Shown in pieces: positions 11,588-20,984 of a DNA stretch of 64,000 nt. The notes under the pieces are model-generated. The model saw only the letters and a program-made list of their open reading frames with translations, was not told the origin of the DNA and ran no database searches. A program made the position numbers and the translations under genes. Every line of letters starts with the position of its first letter. The first letter of the stretch is position 1. The DNA comes from Euborellia annulipes (Eukaryota; Arthropoda; Insecta; Dermaptera; Anisolabididae): the NCBI GenBank assembly GCA_023213315.1, contig JAKCPI010004492.1, forward strand, positions 1 through 64,000. The letters are read 5' to 3'.

Positions 11588-11756
11588 TTTTTTACTTTCT
11601 CTTACCTATGTATATATGTAATATATATATAGAGAGAAAGTATTGGATTCATGTCAAAAATTCGATGTCGAGATTTTGATGAATCTTCACGTTTTGAGGT
11701 CCCCTGAATCCAAAAAAGTGGTTTTCGCGACATGGTCTGTCTGTGTGTGTGTGTGT

Positions 11757-11817
<61 letters not shown>

Positions 11818-12307
11818 CAATTTTAAGCATGAAGGAATTGAGCTATGAGGTTGAAATTTTATATTTAAGTTAAACACCCCCCGGGACCGGAAAAATAAGC
11901 TTTTAATCAAAATCGGCCAAAGAGTACTAGTACTTTACTGATGTACTTTTTCAGTTTTTTTCGATTTTCTCAAAATTTGCTCCAACGATTTTATTTTAAA
12001 TTCAAAAATCAATTATTTTTTAGATGCTCTTTAAAATGTATATTCTCATTTTGCGATTGAAATCTTCTGAAGACCACTTTACTCTTGTATTTCATAGGGA
12101 AGGATAGGAGAAATGGTTGCCATGGTAACAAAATATAAATATTTTCCCATGTGTATAAATTTTACATCTTGAATTCAATTGTACCCTACTGTCGGAAACT
12201 AAATACATGTCGACACGAAAAATCTGGTGTGACAAGCACAGTGCACAACTTTCGATTACCGAAGGTAAGAGAAAGTTGTGTGCTGTGCGCCAGTCACACC
12301 AGATTTT
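11588..12307 (+). repeat. HINE-like element, copy C, best reference copy
   Basis: It is complete from TTTTTTACTTTCTCTTACC to CACACCAGATTTT. In order it contains: a 5' hairpin (ACTTTCTCT...AGAGAAAGT, 11596-11640), GGTCTGTCTG plus (GT)n at 11730-11816, AGTACTAGTACTTTACTGA, GGTTGCCATGGTAACA, the inverted GGTAAGAGAAAGT near 12264, and the terminal hairpin 12220-12307. It has no coding capacity; open frames across it are dinucleotide-repeat artefacts. Confidence 0.9.
11736..11816 (+). repeat. (GT)n microsatellite
   Basis: A nearly pure GT dinucleotide run forming the central microsatellite of HINE-like copy C. Equivalent runs of other lengths occur in the sister copies, e.g. 25066-25155. Confidence 0.95.
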
Positions 12308-12467
12308 ATTTTTTGGAACCAAGTACTTTAACGCGGCTTACGGAGGTGAATTAGGAGAAAATAACAGGATATCGTAACAAAAATGAGTTCCTAATATTTA
12401 ACCCTCGACACCCTAATAGAATTTTTACTGTCCCTGAATGCAAAAAACATATTTACGATATTCTATA

Positions 12468-12884
12468 TCAGGAATGAAAGTTGGAAGAAAAATGCAGCCA
12501 GAATTTTTTTTTTTCTTTAAAAATAAATTTCAACAGCTGACGTTTCGGCTTTGGTGAAAGTCATCCTCGGAGCTGCTGTTGGTATTCATATACATATATT
12601 TTGCATTGTATATGTTGTATTGGTGATAGAAGAAGGAAAAAGTTTATCTTGAACTGAAAACTTTTTTCCCTGATGTTATATCCTAAATTAATTTTAATAC
12701 CGGATACAATGCAAAATATATGTATATGAAGACCAACAGCAGCTCCGAGGATGGCTTTGACGAAAGCCGAAACGTCAGCTGTTGAAATATATTTTTAAAG
12801 AAAAAAAAAATTCTGGCTGCATTTTTCTTCCAACTTTCATTCCTGGTACAAATTCCACCAGCCATAAAATACCCTTATACTAAT
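12468..12884. mobile_element. Palindromic Penelope-like element with 11-bp TSD
   Basis: Inverted arms meet near 12660. TSD GATATTCTATA lies at 12457-12467 and 12885-12895. Each arm has a hairpin followed by the GAAACGTCAGC motif: right arm stem GGCTTT (12753-12758) with AAAGCC (12763-12768) then GAAAC; left arm the inverted equivalent at 12538-12567. Such hammerhead-like motifs and variable TSDs are known from Penelope-like elements. No reverse transcriptase is present. Confidence 0.6.
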
Positions 12885-12959
12885 GATATTCTATAATTCT
12901 TCAGCTTTCCAAAAATCATTCATTTGTACAAATCTGTTAATTATTAACGATATTGTAGA

Positions 12960-13320
12960 ATCGCTGTTCCGATCCGTAAATCCAGATCCGAGCTTACGAT
13001 TCGGAAACATTCTTCCCGATTTGAAAATTTGGTCCCGTTTTTAATGCCGAATTAAAATACAGAAATTGTACATTTTTAGGTGTTTGGCAAAAAATCTAGA
13101 ATTGGTTTTCCTTCGAAACGGATTAGCAATGCTATCCTATATCCAGAGAGCAAAAATGATTTCGAACCAAATCCTTAAGGATCACCTTCACCTTCGATAT
13201 CGATCACGATCCAAATCAAAGAAACTTTCCCAAAAAAGGATTTCGATCCATATCCGAAAATCTTAGGTCGGATTGGATCTCGGGTTTAAATCAGAAAGAT
13301 CGCGATCTTGCACATTCCTG
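12960..13320. mobile_element. Possible hAT-type remnant, GATC-rich
   Basis: An imperfect inverted relation exists between TTCCGATCCGTAAATCC near 12970 and the GATC-rich right end ATCGCGATCTTGCACATTCC near 13297. No clean duplication is seen, so classification is weak. Confidence 0.3.
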
Positions 13321-13750
13321 TATTTAAATTTGTTCTAACTTTATTAAACAAATTTTAAATTACCCTACTTACTGTTCAATTATTCTTAAAGGTAGATATC
13401 TTAAAATCTATTATTTTTATAGGTAGCTTAAAGTAGCTAGGTTATATTATTTGTCCCTCTAGAAAAGACTATTAGGTTAAATTGCTTGAAGGGGCTATAA
13501 GCTTTTGTCCAGGTGAAATGTCTTTCTCTCTCTCTAAAAACAACAAAAAACAAATAATAGATCTCACAAAGACAAAGACAAGGGGAGTTAATACGAAAAC
13601 AAAATAACGAGTGATGTGGTTGCATTCCTAGAGGAAAGGAAGGGCCCAAGAGAGAGTGCGGGTCGATAGGGCTGCTGGCCTCTATCTCCCAGGGCATCCC
13701 CATCCATCCCCTGGTTGAAAAAATAATAATATCTACTTGCCTGACTACCA

Positions 13751-13796
<46 letters not shown>

Positions 13797-14299
13797 ATAC
13801 ATATATACAATACCAAATTATTCAACAAGTGGATTATATTTTGTAAGCTCTTGCAAGCCAACATTTAAAATTTATCATTTCCCTGAGAGAAAGAATCGTG
13901 GGTTGAATACCTACGAGGTTATTTCGTTAAGGCGTTTGCATTATTTGATATCTGGAATTTCATTCACTTTCTCATGACAAAGAGTTATTTTATCTATTCT
14001 ACTAAAAGAATATAAGAATTATAGTACCCTATATTTTTTTTATCCCATAAAAAGACTAGCCCTTGATGTATGCTCATTTATTATTATAATAGAGTCTGGG
14101 GGGAGGACCGAGATAGCCTGGACACCGAATAAAAAAAAATATATATTCATAAGATATATAGTATTTGTATATCTCGTTTGAGAAAATGTGTTGCAAAAAC
14201 AAAAGTAGAAGATTTCAAATAACGATGGGCCGCTGAGAAATCAAAAGGGTATTTCTATAAATGACCCATAACTGAAGAAAACATATTCTGTAGCTACAA
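13321..14299. other. AT-rich intronic sequence with a (CA)n tract
   Basis: It holds a pure CA microsatellite at 13751-13793; open frames reading through it are artefacts. No other structure was recognised. Confidence 0.4.
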
Positions 14300-14645
14300 A
14301 TATTTTCATGATTCCTACACTAGTCTCGTTCTTGGAGCTCTTAAGCCTTTGGATCCTCTTCTGTCATGATGGTGTACACCCTCTCCCACGACAAATGCAC
14401 TCCTAAACCGGTAGGTTCTCACACAGAACCTTTTTTTTTTTTAAAGGCCTGTACTGTAGACAGCCCGTAAGCTGAGAACCTTATAATTCTCCAAAAAGCT
14501 CCCTGCAGTTCTCCCGGGAACTAATTCCAGCCAGACATCTCAAAATTCTTTTCTGGGCCAGGAAAACATTCATTGCCCCAGAAGAGGATGCCTACAACGT
14601 GATCCCATATCTCACTCTAGATTCCAACTATTTAACATTTTTGAA
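14300..14645 (-). pseudogene. Non-LTR retrotransposon (LINE) ORF2 C-terminal fragment
   Basis: On the minus strand, 14575-14480 encodes FLAQKRILRCLAG-like sequence and ENCRELF-like sequence. This is the conserved region after the reverse transcriptase fingers and palm in Jockey/CR1-type elements (usual form LQKRALRIIxG...CRPLF). After a poly-T slip near 14430 another frame reads EGVHHHD, matching the VHxHxTR block that ends many such proteins. An in-frame stop and the frameshift make it a pseudogene. Confidence 0.7.
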
Positions 14646-14699
14646 CAAAAATATGAATTATCGCATAAAGTTTGTTCCGAGTTAACGTCACATTCAGTA

Positions 14700-15045
14700 A
14701 CCTTCAATATAGTCTTGCTAATCCGGCCTAAACGGGACTGGTCTTATGCCGGATTATCTTGTATTATATTGCAAAATTTATGTCTTTATATATCTTGCTT
14801 TGGGTGTACTAAGATTTTATAAATAACTAAATGATTTAAGTTTACTTTCTAAGATTCGACGGATTGAGTGTTTGTTCTAAATAATTATTTCTATAAATAT
14901 TAATATTGTAACAATATTAAAGGGAGATAAACCTAAAATTTTAAATTGCTTATTTTAAAAAATTTAAGAAATGCCTTTTCAACAGGTCGGATTAACCAGT
15001 ATGCCGGAATATAAAGTCCGGATATAGCAAGTCTCTCCTGTATTA
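14700..15045. mobile_element. Pogo/Tigger-like MITE (probable)
   Basis: Terminal sequences TAGTCTTGCTAATCCGGC (left) and GCCGGAATATAAAGTCCGG...AGCAAGTCTCTCCTG (right) are imperfect inverted repeats of the type seen in pogo/Tigger elements. The right-end sequence is repeated at 15365-15425, beyond the next element. Confidence 0.45.
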
Positions 15046-15047
15046 AT

Positions 15048-15365
15048 AAAATTTTAACAAGTCATATGAAAATAATATCTTAAAGTAGTCAAGTGTATCC
15101 AGGCAGCCAGAAAAACTATAATAGAAAATTAAATTTGTCTTTATTTTAATCTTCATATATTTTTGTCTACGTTTCGCTAATTCACTATTGAACCAGAGAG
15201 TCATGCCATCCGACGAATGTTCACTCAAACACATTGTCAGGAGTTGCCGGAAGGGCCTGTGATAAGCTCGGTCAAATAACATTTGTCACTGATGAAGGCC
15301 GGAATATCGGCCGAAACGTAGACATAAAAATATATGATATAAATAAAGACAAATTTAATAAATTT
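15048..15365 (+). mobile_element. Palindromic Penelope-like element with hammerhead-like hairpin
   Basis: Inverted arms (AAATTTGTCTTTATTTTAAT near 15132; ATAAATAAAGACAAATTTAA near 15338) surround a hammerhead-like core: CTGATGA at 15289-15295, stem GGCCG/CGGCC at 15297-15301 and 15308-15312, and GAAAC at 15313-15317. The stretch CCGACGAATGTTC near 15209 is shared with the element at 52860-53178. Confidence 0.6.
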
Positions 15366-15425
15366 CTTTTTCAACAGGCCGGATTACCCACTATGCCTCA
15401 ATATATAAGCCGACTCCTCCTGGAA

Positions 15426-15856
15426 TTAACCATTTAAAAATATCTTAATTATGTATGAAAAAGAAAGTGTCGCTTGATTGTTGTTTGAGAAATTTAATTT
15501 GGTAGGTCAAAAAAAAAAAAGGAAAACTCTGTTTCAAAAATTACTCCCTCCAAAACATGTTTAATGGATCGTGTCAAAGATATGGGATGTTATTCCAACA
15601 AATACCGGAGTGTATGAAAAGTTATCTTTGCTATCGGCCATTTACTCAACGTCAAAAGCCTTTTGAACATCCAGAGAGAAAGAGAGAGTTTGATGCTGAT
15701 AGTCATCTCTTCATGTATCTATTAAATAAAGAATTTCGTTTTGAAAAGGATAGTTAGGGGTAGAAATAAATATTAGTAATTCTAGTAAAAATAAATTTAT
15801 TCTCTTTGAAATTTTAAAGCGATTTTCCCTCTCGTTGGTGAATTTTTATATTAGAG
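15426..15856. other. Unassigned AT-rich sequence
   Basis: One 66-codon open frame (15557-15757) has no recognised motif and no repeat partner. It is left unannotated. Confidence 0.3.
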
Positions 15857-16509
15857 ACGAGGTGTATACAAAAAGAAATCGAACTTTTGCTGTAACAGCT
15901 TTATTGCTTATTGTAAAACATTTTAAGCACGGTTCCCTTCACTGGCAATACACCGTTTCCATCGTTTCTTCCATTTTTGAAACGCCTCCTAGAACACATT
16001 TTTTGGGACGGCGCGTGGGGTTCTCGTCGCATTGTCTTGTATCTCCTCTATGGTGTGGAAACGACGTCTTTTTCAGTTTGGGAAACAGGAAAAAGTTTGC
16101 TGGGTCTAGGTCCGGAGAATACGGTGGATGTGGCACATCGGGAATGTGGTATTTTGATAGATATCTGCAGACACGAGAGCTGGCGCAATGGCATGATGCA
16201 ACATCCATCTAGTTTTCTCACAATTCAAGCCTCTTCCTGCGCTCAGAATCCTATTTTCCCGTTTCCCAAACTGAAAAAAAACGTCGTTTCCAAACCATAA
16301 AGAAGGAGATACAGGGCAATGCGACGAGAAACCTGCGCACCGTCCCACAAAATATGTTCCAGGAGGCGTTCCACAAATGGAAGAAAATGTAGGAAGGGTG
16401 TATTGCCAGTAGAGAGGATTATTTTGAAGGGGACAGTGCTTAAAATGTTATACAATAAGCAATAAAGCTGCTACAGCAAAAGTTCGATTTCTTTTTGTAT
16501 ACACCTCGT
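15857..16509. pseudogene. Head-to-head mariner transposon palindrome
   Basis: Both ends are ACGAGGTGTATACAAAAAG in inverted orientation, with TA at the right edge. Each arm encodes a mariner transposase C-terminus reading inward from its own end. The left arm on the minus strand has YSPDLDPANFFLFPKLKK-like residues, including the catalytic-region YSPDL motif, then a KWKKRW-like tract. The right arm on the plus strand has FPKLKK and later a frame with FHKWKK and DYFEGD. Neither arm contains a full 340-residue transposase, and frames are broken. It is an inverted dimer of 3' ends, probably formed by aberrant transposition or repair. Confidence 0.85.
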
Positions 16510-16816
16510 AAGAAGTATCTATAACTATCATCTACCCATTAATTGCAATAACATTTAAAGTTTCCACCGTATATTAAAATACACCCTTTGATTTTTCAGA
16601 AATCGACAAAACGCCTTCGAGAAGTGACATCATATAAGGACCAGCCAGACTTAAAGACCACCTGATCGAAGTTCCATTAAAGGATAAAGGTGTCAAGCTT
16701 TTGATCCTGAGTAGAAGACAACCAGACAACTCAGATTCCAAATCATCTCATGACAGAAATTCATCCAACTATTTGTGATGTGCCTCCTCCAGAGGAAGAA
16801 AACGGGAAAGTGTCTC
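16510..16816. other. Unassigned sequence, possibly coding-like
   Basis: A roughly 50-codon open stretch on the minus strand at 16750-16590 has no recognised domain. No splice model could be supported. Confidence 0.25.
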
Positions 16817-16818
16817 TA

Positions 16819-17460
16819 CAGGGTGTTTCAGGAGGAATAGTAAATATTCCATAATTCCATATAACATGTGTTCAATATTTAATGAGCCCAGAATTAGAGT
16901 TGTTGGTATTACACCGTATGCTATGAGTGTATTTAATTTAACGATTGTCAAGAGTAGTGTGTTGTTGTGTTGACTTTGAATGTTTTCAACTGACATTGTG
17001 ATTTGTTGGCCAAGTGTATCGTTTAAACATGAGGCACGTATTTACACATGCCGATTATGTCGATATGGTATTTGTGTATGGGTGTTGGTGCTTGTAGAGA
17101 ATAAGAGAGACTATTCCCTAACCAGAGAGAGGTATTTACTGGTGTTTTCAATACACTGCAAGACACTGGTGCAGTTCCCAGCCGTTGTATGTTATCAGAA
17201 TGTCCAAATTTACAGACTGTGGATTAAGTAGAAGACATTATGAAGTCGGTAGAACGTAGTCCAACAAGAACACGTAGAATTTCGTGGTGTTCGGGGGGTC
17301 CACATACAAGTGTATGGAGGATATTACGTAGATAAAATCTCCTTTGAGCGTCCTCATGTGGCTTTTCTTTCAATCATATTGATTAATAACTGCTAGACGA
17401 ATAACATGGTCGCTTCCAAGCGTTTTAATTGTAAGGGTCGTACGTGGTGAAATCCACTGA
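16819..17460 (+). pseudogene. Mariner-superfamily (DUF4817-type) transposon, N-terminal relic
   Basis: It starts CAGGGTGTTTCAGGAGG after TA, a typical end for this group. A frame from ATG at 17029 reads MRHVFTHADYVDMVFVYG, the start of the arthropod transposase family with a DUF4817 helix-turn-helix. It is followed in shifted frames by a DTGAVPSR-like region and VERSPTRTRRIS-like sequence ending near 17345, the usual linker before the DDE domain. Stops and frameshifts are present, and the catalytic domain and right end are missing. Confidence 0.7.
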
Positions 17461-17629
17461 AGGAGTGCCGATAGGTCTCCGAAATATTTGGAAATATTGC
17501 CTTCTAAACTAATAAAAAATTGCTGTAAACTTAGCGTTTTCTTTCTCAATTAAGTTGTTCTCTAGTCTTACGGGCAGATAATTTGATATTATTTTTAAAA
17601 AAATTCAGTAAAAAATGATATCTTATTAT

Positions 17630-17901
17630 TAGCGGCGTAACTAGGCTTTGAGGACGGAGGGGGCGAAACTCAATTGGGGCGCCTTTTTTAGTTTGACCTT
17701 TTTTTTTATTACCCGAATCTCATTCGGGCTTTTTTTGTAATTTTTTTCCGGATTTGTAATATAAAATGAATTTATTGTGAAATTTAAAAAAAAAAAAAGC
17801 TGGAGATTTTGGGAAAAAGCGGATGCGCGAGGGGCGCCAAAAGCTTGATGCCTCTGGGGCGGAGGGAGGGTGGCCTTCGCCCCCACCTGGCTACGCTATT
17901 G
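17630..17901. mobile_element. hAT-type MITE with 8-bp TSD
   Basis: The ends TAGCGGCGTAACTAGG and CCTGGCTACGCTATTG form terminal inverted repeats. TSD CTTATTAT lies at 17622-17629 and 17902-17909. The interior is shared with 30939-31100. Confidence 0.85.
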
Positions 17902-18143
17902 CTTATTATAAAGCTATTAAATAAATGCAAAAAAATCAAAATATAAAAATGATTTTCCTTTTGTGAAAGTTTTTTCTTTGATGATTTTTCTTTAAACCTA
18001 ATTCCTCTACCCTGAACAAGTTGTCATTTAGCTTTCATCCATTGAATAATTTTATTCTTAAGCTTGACATCCTATTCCTTTCGAAGAATGAAGAGTATCG
18101 TCTAAAGGATACAAGAAAGGGGCGGGTTGATTTGTTGCCCTAC

Positions 18144-18446
18144 CTGTTCGATGTTGTCTAGCTGAGGAATCCCCTCCCGCAGCCAAAGGATAGGCGCCGC
18201 TGCATGAACGGCTGCAAGCGCCGTTAAATGCATTTCAGAACGACGACCAACTAGGATGATTGCTGCGACAGGTGCGTGCCGTGCCAGAGTTCGACACGCC
18301 CTGGCTAACGTCACTGTAGGCGGTTGTGACGCCTCTAGGGGTATTAGTAATGGGCGCACGAATGCTGCTGTGCCAGCCAGTGCTACCACCGTTGCGTTTG
18401 TAATTGTACGATTGAATGAACGTACGAGAGCCACCGAATCAGCATC
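18144..18446 (-). CDS. Internal coding exon 2 of a putative ionotropic glutamate receptor-like gene
   Basis: A 303-bp, GC-rich exon of 101 codons, open throughout, in AT-rich surroundings. Upstream is a TTGTTTGTTGTTGTAG acceptor (AG at 18448-18447). Downstream CATCGAACAG is followed by GTAGGG, a good donor. Both boundaries are phase 0, matching the phase-0 donor of the exon at 44667. The peptide opens DADSVALVRSFNR and alternates helices and strands: TLARACRTLARH, then VAAIILVG, a second amphipathic helix, and APILWLREG. That is the pattern of a type 1 periplasmic-binding-protein lobe, as in the amino-terminal domains of ionotropic (particularly NMDA-type) glutamate receptors. Two NxT sequons (NRT, NAT) fit an extracellular location. 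The coding call is strong; the family is an inference from fold pattern, and no further exons were located downstream. Confidence 0.75.
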
Positions 18447-18620
18447 CTACAACAACAAACAATATTTTTGGTTTAAAAGAATGAACGTTTGGAACACTTA
18501 AGGGTTAATATGTGATGCGGAAAGTGAAAAGAGAATTTCACAAATTGAGTTATCGATATTTTATTGTAGAGGATAATTTCCTAAACATTTTAAGACCAAA
18601 GCCACTATATCTCAAAAACC

Positions 18621-19280
18621 AAAAAATCTGGTGTGACTGGCGCACAGCACACAACTTTCTCTTACTTTCGGTAATCGAAAGTTGTGTACTGTGCTTGTCT
18701 CAGCAGATTTTTTGTGTCGACATGTATTTAGTTTCCGACAGTAGGGTACATTCGATTTTCAAGATGTAAAATTTATAAGTATGAGAAAATATTTATATTT
18801 TGTTACCATGGCAACCATTTTTCCTATCTTTCCTATGAAACACAAGAGTAAAGTGGTCTTCAGAAGATTTCAATCACAAAATGAGAATATACATTTTAAA
18901 GAGCAACTAAAAAATAGTTGATATATGAATTTAAAAAAAAATCGTTGGAGCAAATTTTGAGAAAATCGAAAAAAACTGAAAAAGTGCATCAGTAAAGTAC
19001 TAGTACTCTTAGGTTGATTTTGTTCAAAAGCTTCGTGTCACGTCCCATGGGGGTGCCTAACTTAAATATAAAATTTCAACTTCCTAGCTTCTTTCGTTCT
19101 TGAGATATTTTGTTCACACACACACAGACAGACCATGTCGCGAAACCCACTTTTTTGGATTCAGGGGACCTCAAAACGTGTATATCCATCAAAATCTCGA
19201 CATCGAATTTTTGACATGAATCCAATACTTTCTCTCTCTATATATATTAACATATATATAGAGGTAAGAGAAAGTAAAAA
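18621..19280 (-). repeat. HINE-like element, copy D
   Basis: A complete reverse copy: terminal hairpin 18621-18712, AGTACTAGTACTCTTAGG near 18997, short CACACACAGACAGACC tract near 19115, and terminal GGTAAGAGAAAGTAAAAA. It lies about 175 bp upstream of exon 2. Confidence 0.9.
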
Positions 19281-19413
19281 GTTATGAAAATTGTTGTGAC
19301 CTTTAAATTTCTCCTCGATGCAACAACCCTTCTTCTGTCTTCTATAGATTTTAAATTAACTTAAATCGGACGTATTCTATTATCCCTTTTTTCACCAAGC
19401 CAGTTTGATTGTA

Positions 19414-19631
19414 CGGTGAGGGACAAAAATATCCCACCCATGCGTTTTATACTTGAGATTATTTCATTGTTTTTTAAAAAAATATTATAAACTTTTTAAT
19501 GGAAACTTTCCTGGTTCAAATCCTGGTTTCAATCTATCTTTTTAATAATGATTTTCATTTTCTTTTATAAAAACAATGAAATAATCACAAGTAGAAAACG
19601 CATGGGTGGAACTTAATATTGTCCCTCACTG
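19414..19631. mobile_element. Tc1/mariner-type MITE with TA TSD
   Basis: TIRs of about 60 bp (CGGTGAGGGACAAAAATA and TATTGTCCCTCACTG; ACGCATGGGTGG in the inner part) are flanked by TA at 19412-19413 and 19632-19633. The short interior has no transposase. Confidence 0.85.
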
Positions 19632-19744
19632 TACAAGGGTTCACATCATTTAATTTCAAATTAACTTTCAAAAAATCCTGTATCATCCTAATCCTCATCC
19701 TGTCCATTTCATCCATCATCCTATAGGTAATTCCTATATAGTTC

Positions 19745-19900
19745 CCGTTTATTTACCCGATGTGCTTTTGTGCACGAAGACACACACCTCAAACCCAACT
19801 GGCCTCTGGCTGCCATCTACCGACACCCCGTGAAGTTACATTATTTCCTCTCTCTAACTCCTCCTCCTGCTTTCGTCTCTAGCTAGTGAACTAATCCTTT
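19745..19900 (+). repeat. Dispersed repeat Y
   Basis: It is similar over about 150 bp to 59728-59880, sharing CCCGTTTATTTACCCGA, CACACACCTCAAACCC and AACTCCTCCTCCTGC. It is GC-richer than its surroundings. It could be the untranslated tail of an unidentified retroelement. Confidence 0.6.
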
Positions 19901-20667
19901 ATTCTGGTTCTATCAGGCTCCTTATATCCAACCTCTTCTATGCTATGGAGGATGTCCTAGTTTGAGGAGGGACTCCCTCAGCACCGGCGTGTAGCCTACT
20001 CCTTTCGAAGAATGCATCATTGAGAGGGAACATTCTTTGCGTCCCTTCCACAGGACGGGATGTCACAGCAATCCCCTCTCCTCGTGGAGTTGCCTGGTGG
20101 CAATGAAGAACTATTTAAATCGATTATTTTGTAATATTTATGCCCGTACCGATAATTTTACACCCGCATCACATATTTGGATTCAAAAACAAAATAGTGC
20201 AATTTAGTTTTAATTTTATTCTTGGGTAAAATGTTTTACTTTTATAATTACAAAATAGTTACAAAAAAAAAAAAGAAAAATTAAACAAGTTTTAAACATG
20301 TTTGGTCTATTTAAAGATGATCTCACTCACATCTTAATTTATGAAAATTTCAAAAGGCAAAGTTGGGAAACAAAATTTGTCTACTTTAATATGTAAACGT
20401 GATGAGTTTGTTGTCAAATATTTGACAAAGTTGGGTAGAGAAGCTTGCTGACTGGCTGGTTGGTTGGCTGGCTGGCTTGATTAGAGAGAAGAGAGAAAAT
20501 GAACCCCATTTGCGTTAAAAATTATACTCTATTTACTTTCTAATATAAAACTCTCATCTTATGATAGTCTCGTATATGAACCGCAAAATTTTTGTGATTG
20601 GTCGTTGTTGATGTACTATTATTCTCATTGTTGAGGGCCAACAATTGTATTATATTTAATTTAAATT
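19901..20667. other. Unassigned sequence
   Basis: The first 200 bases are moderately GC-rich and may continue repeat Y; the rest is AT-rich. No frame or structure is supported. Confidence 0.3.
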
Positions 20668-20984
20668 TTTACTTTCTCTTACCTATGTATATATGTTATA
20701 ATATATATATCTCTATCTCTATCTCTATATATATAAAGAGACTTGTGACTGACTGACTTACTAAGTGATGACAACGCCCAGCCTAAACTATAATACCTAG
20801 AAAGATGAAATTTGGCATGTAGATTACATTTGGGCCCTAGGCGTCATTTAAGAAGCCATTTTTCGAAATTCCCATTTTAAGGGCCCCAAATGGTCATTTA
20901 TGGGTAAAATTTTGACTTTACAATAATTTCTAAACCAAAAAAGATATCGATTTGGTTTCTTCGCTAAAACCTTCTTTAGATAAA

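Larger units (their letters stand above)
11330..12960 (+). repeat. Dispersed repeat X, split by two insertions
   Basis: Segments 11330-11587, 12308-12467 and 12885-12960 resemble the palindromic copy at 42830-43600, sharing blocks such as CAAATCTGTTAATTATTAACG, GATATTCTATA and TTTTTTAAGGCGTT. A HINE-like element (11588-12307) and a palindromic element with an 11-bp TSD (12468-12884) were inserted later. Confidence 0.65.

Noticed and set aside
13437..13802. 121-codon minus-strand frame starting in a cysteine/valine repeat
   Set aside because: The start lies in the CA microsatellite at 13751-13793; no domain follows.
16769..16996. 75-codon minus-strand frame
   Set aside because: Overlaps the terminal repeat and leader of the DUF4817-type transposon and has no domain.
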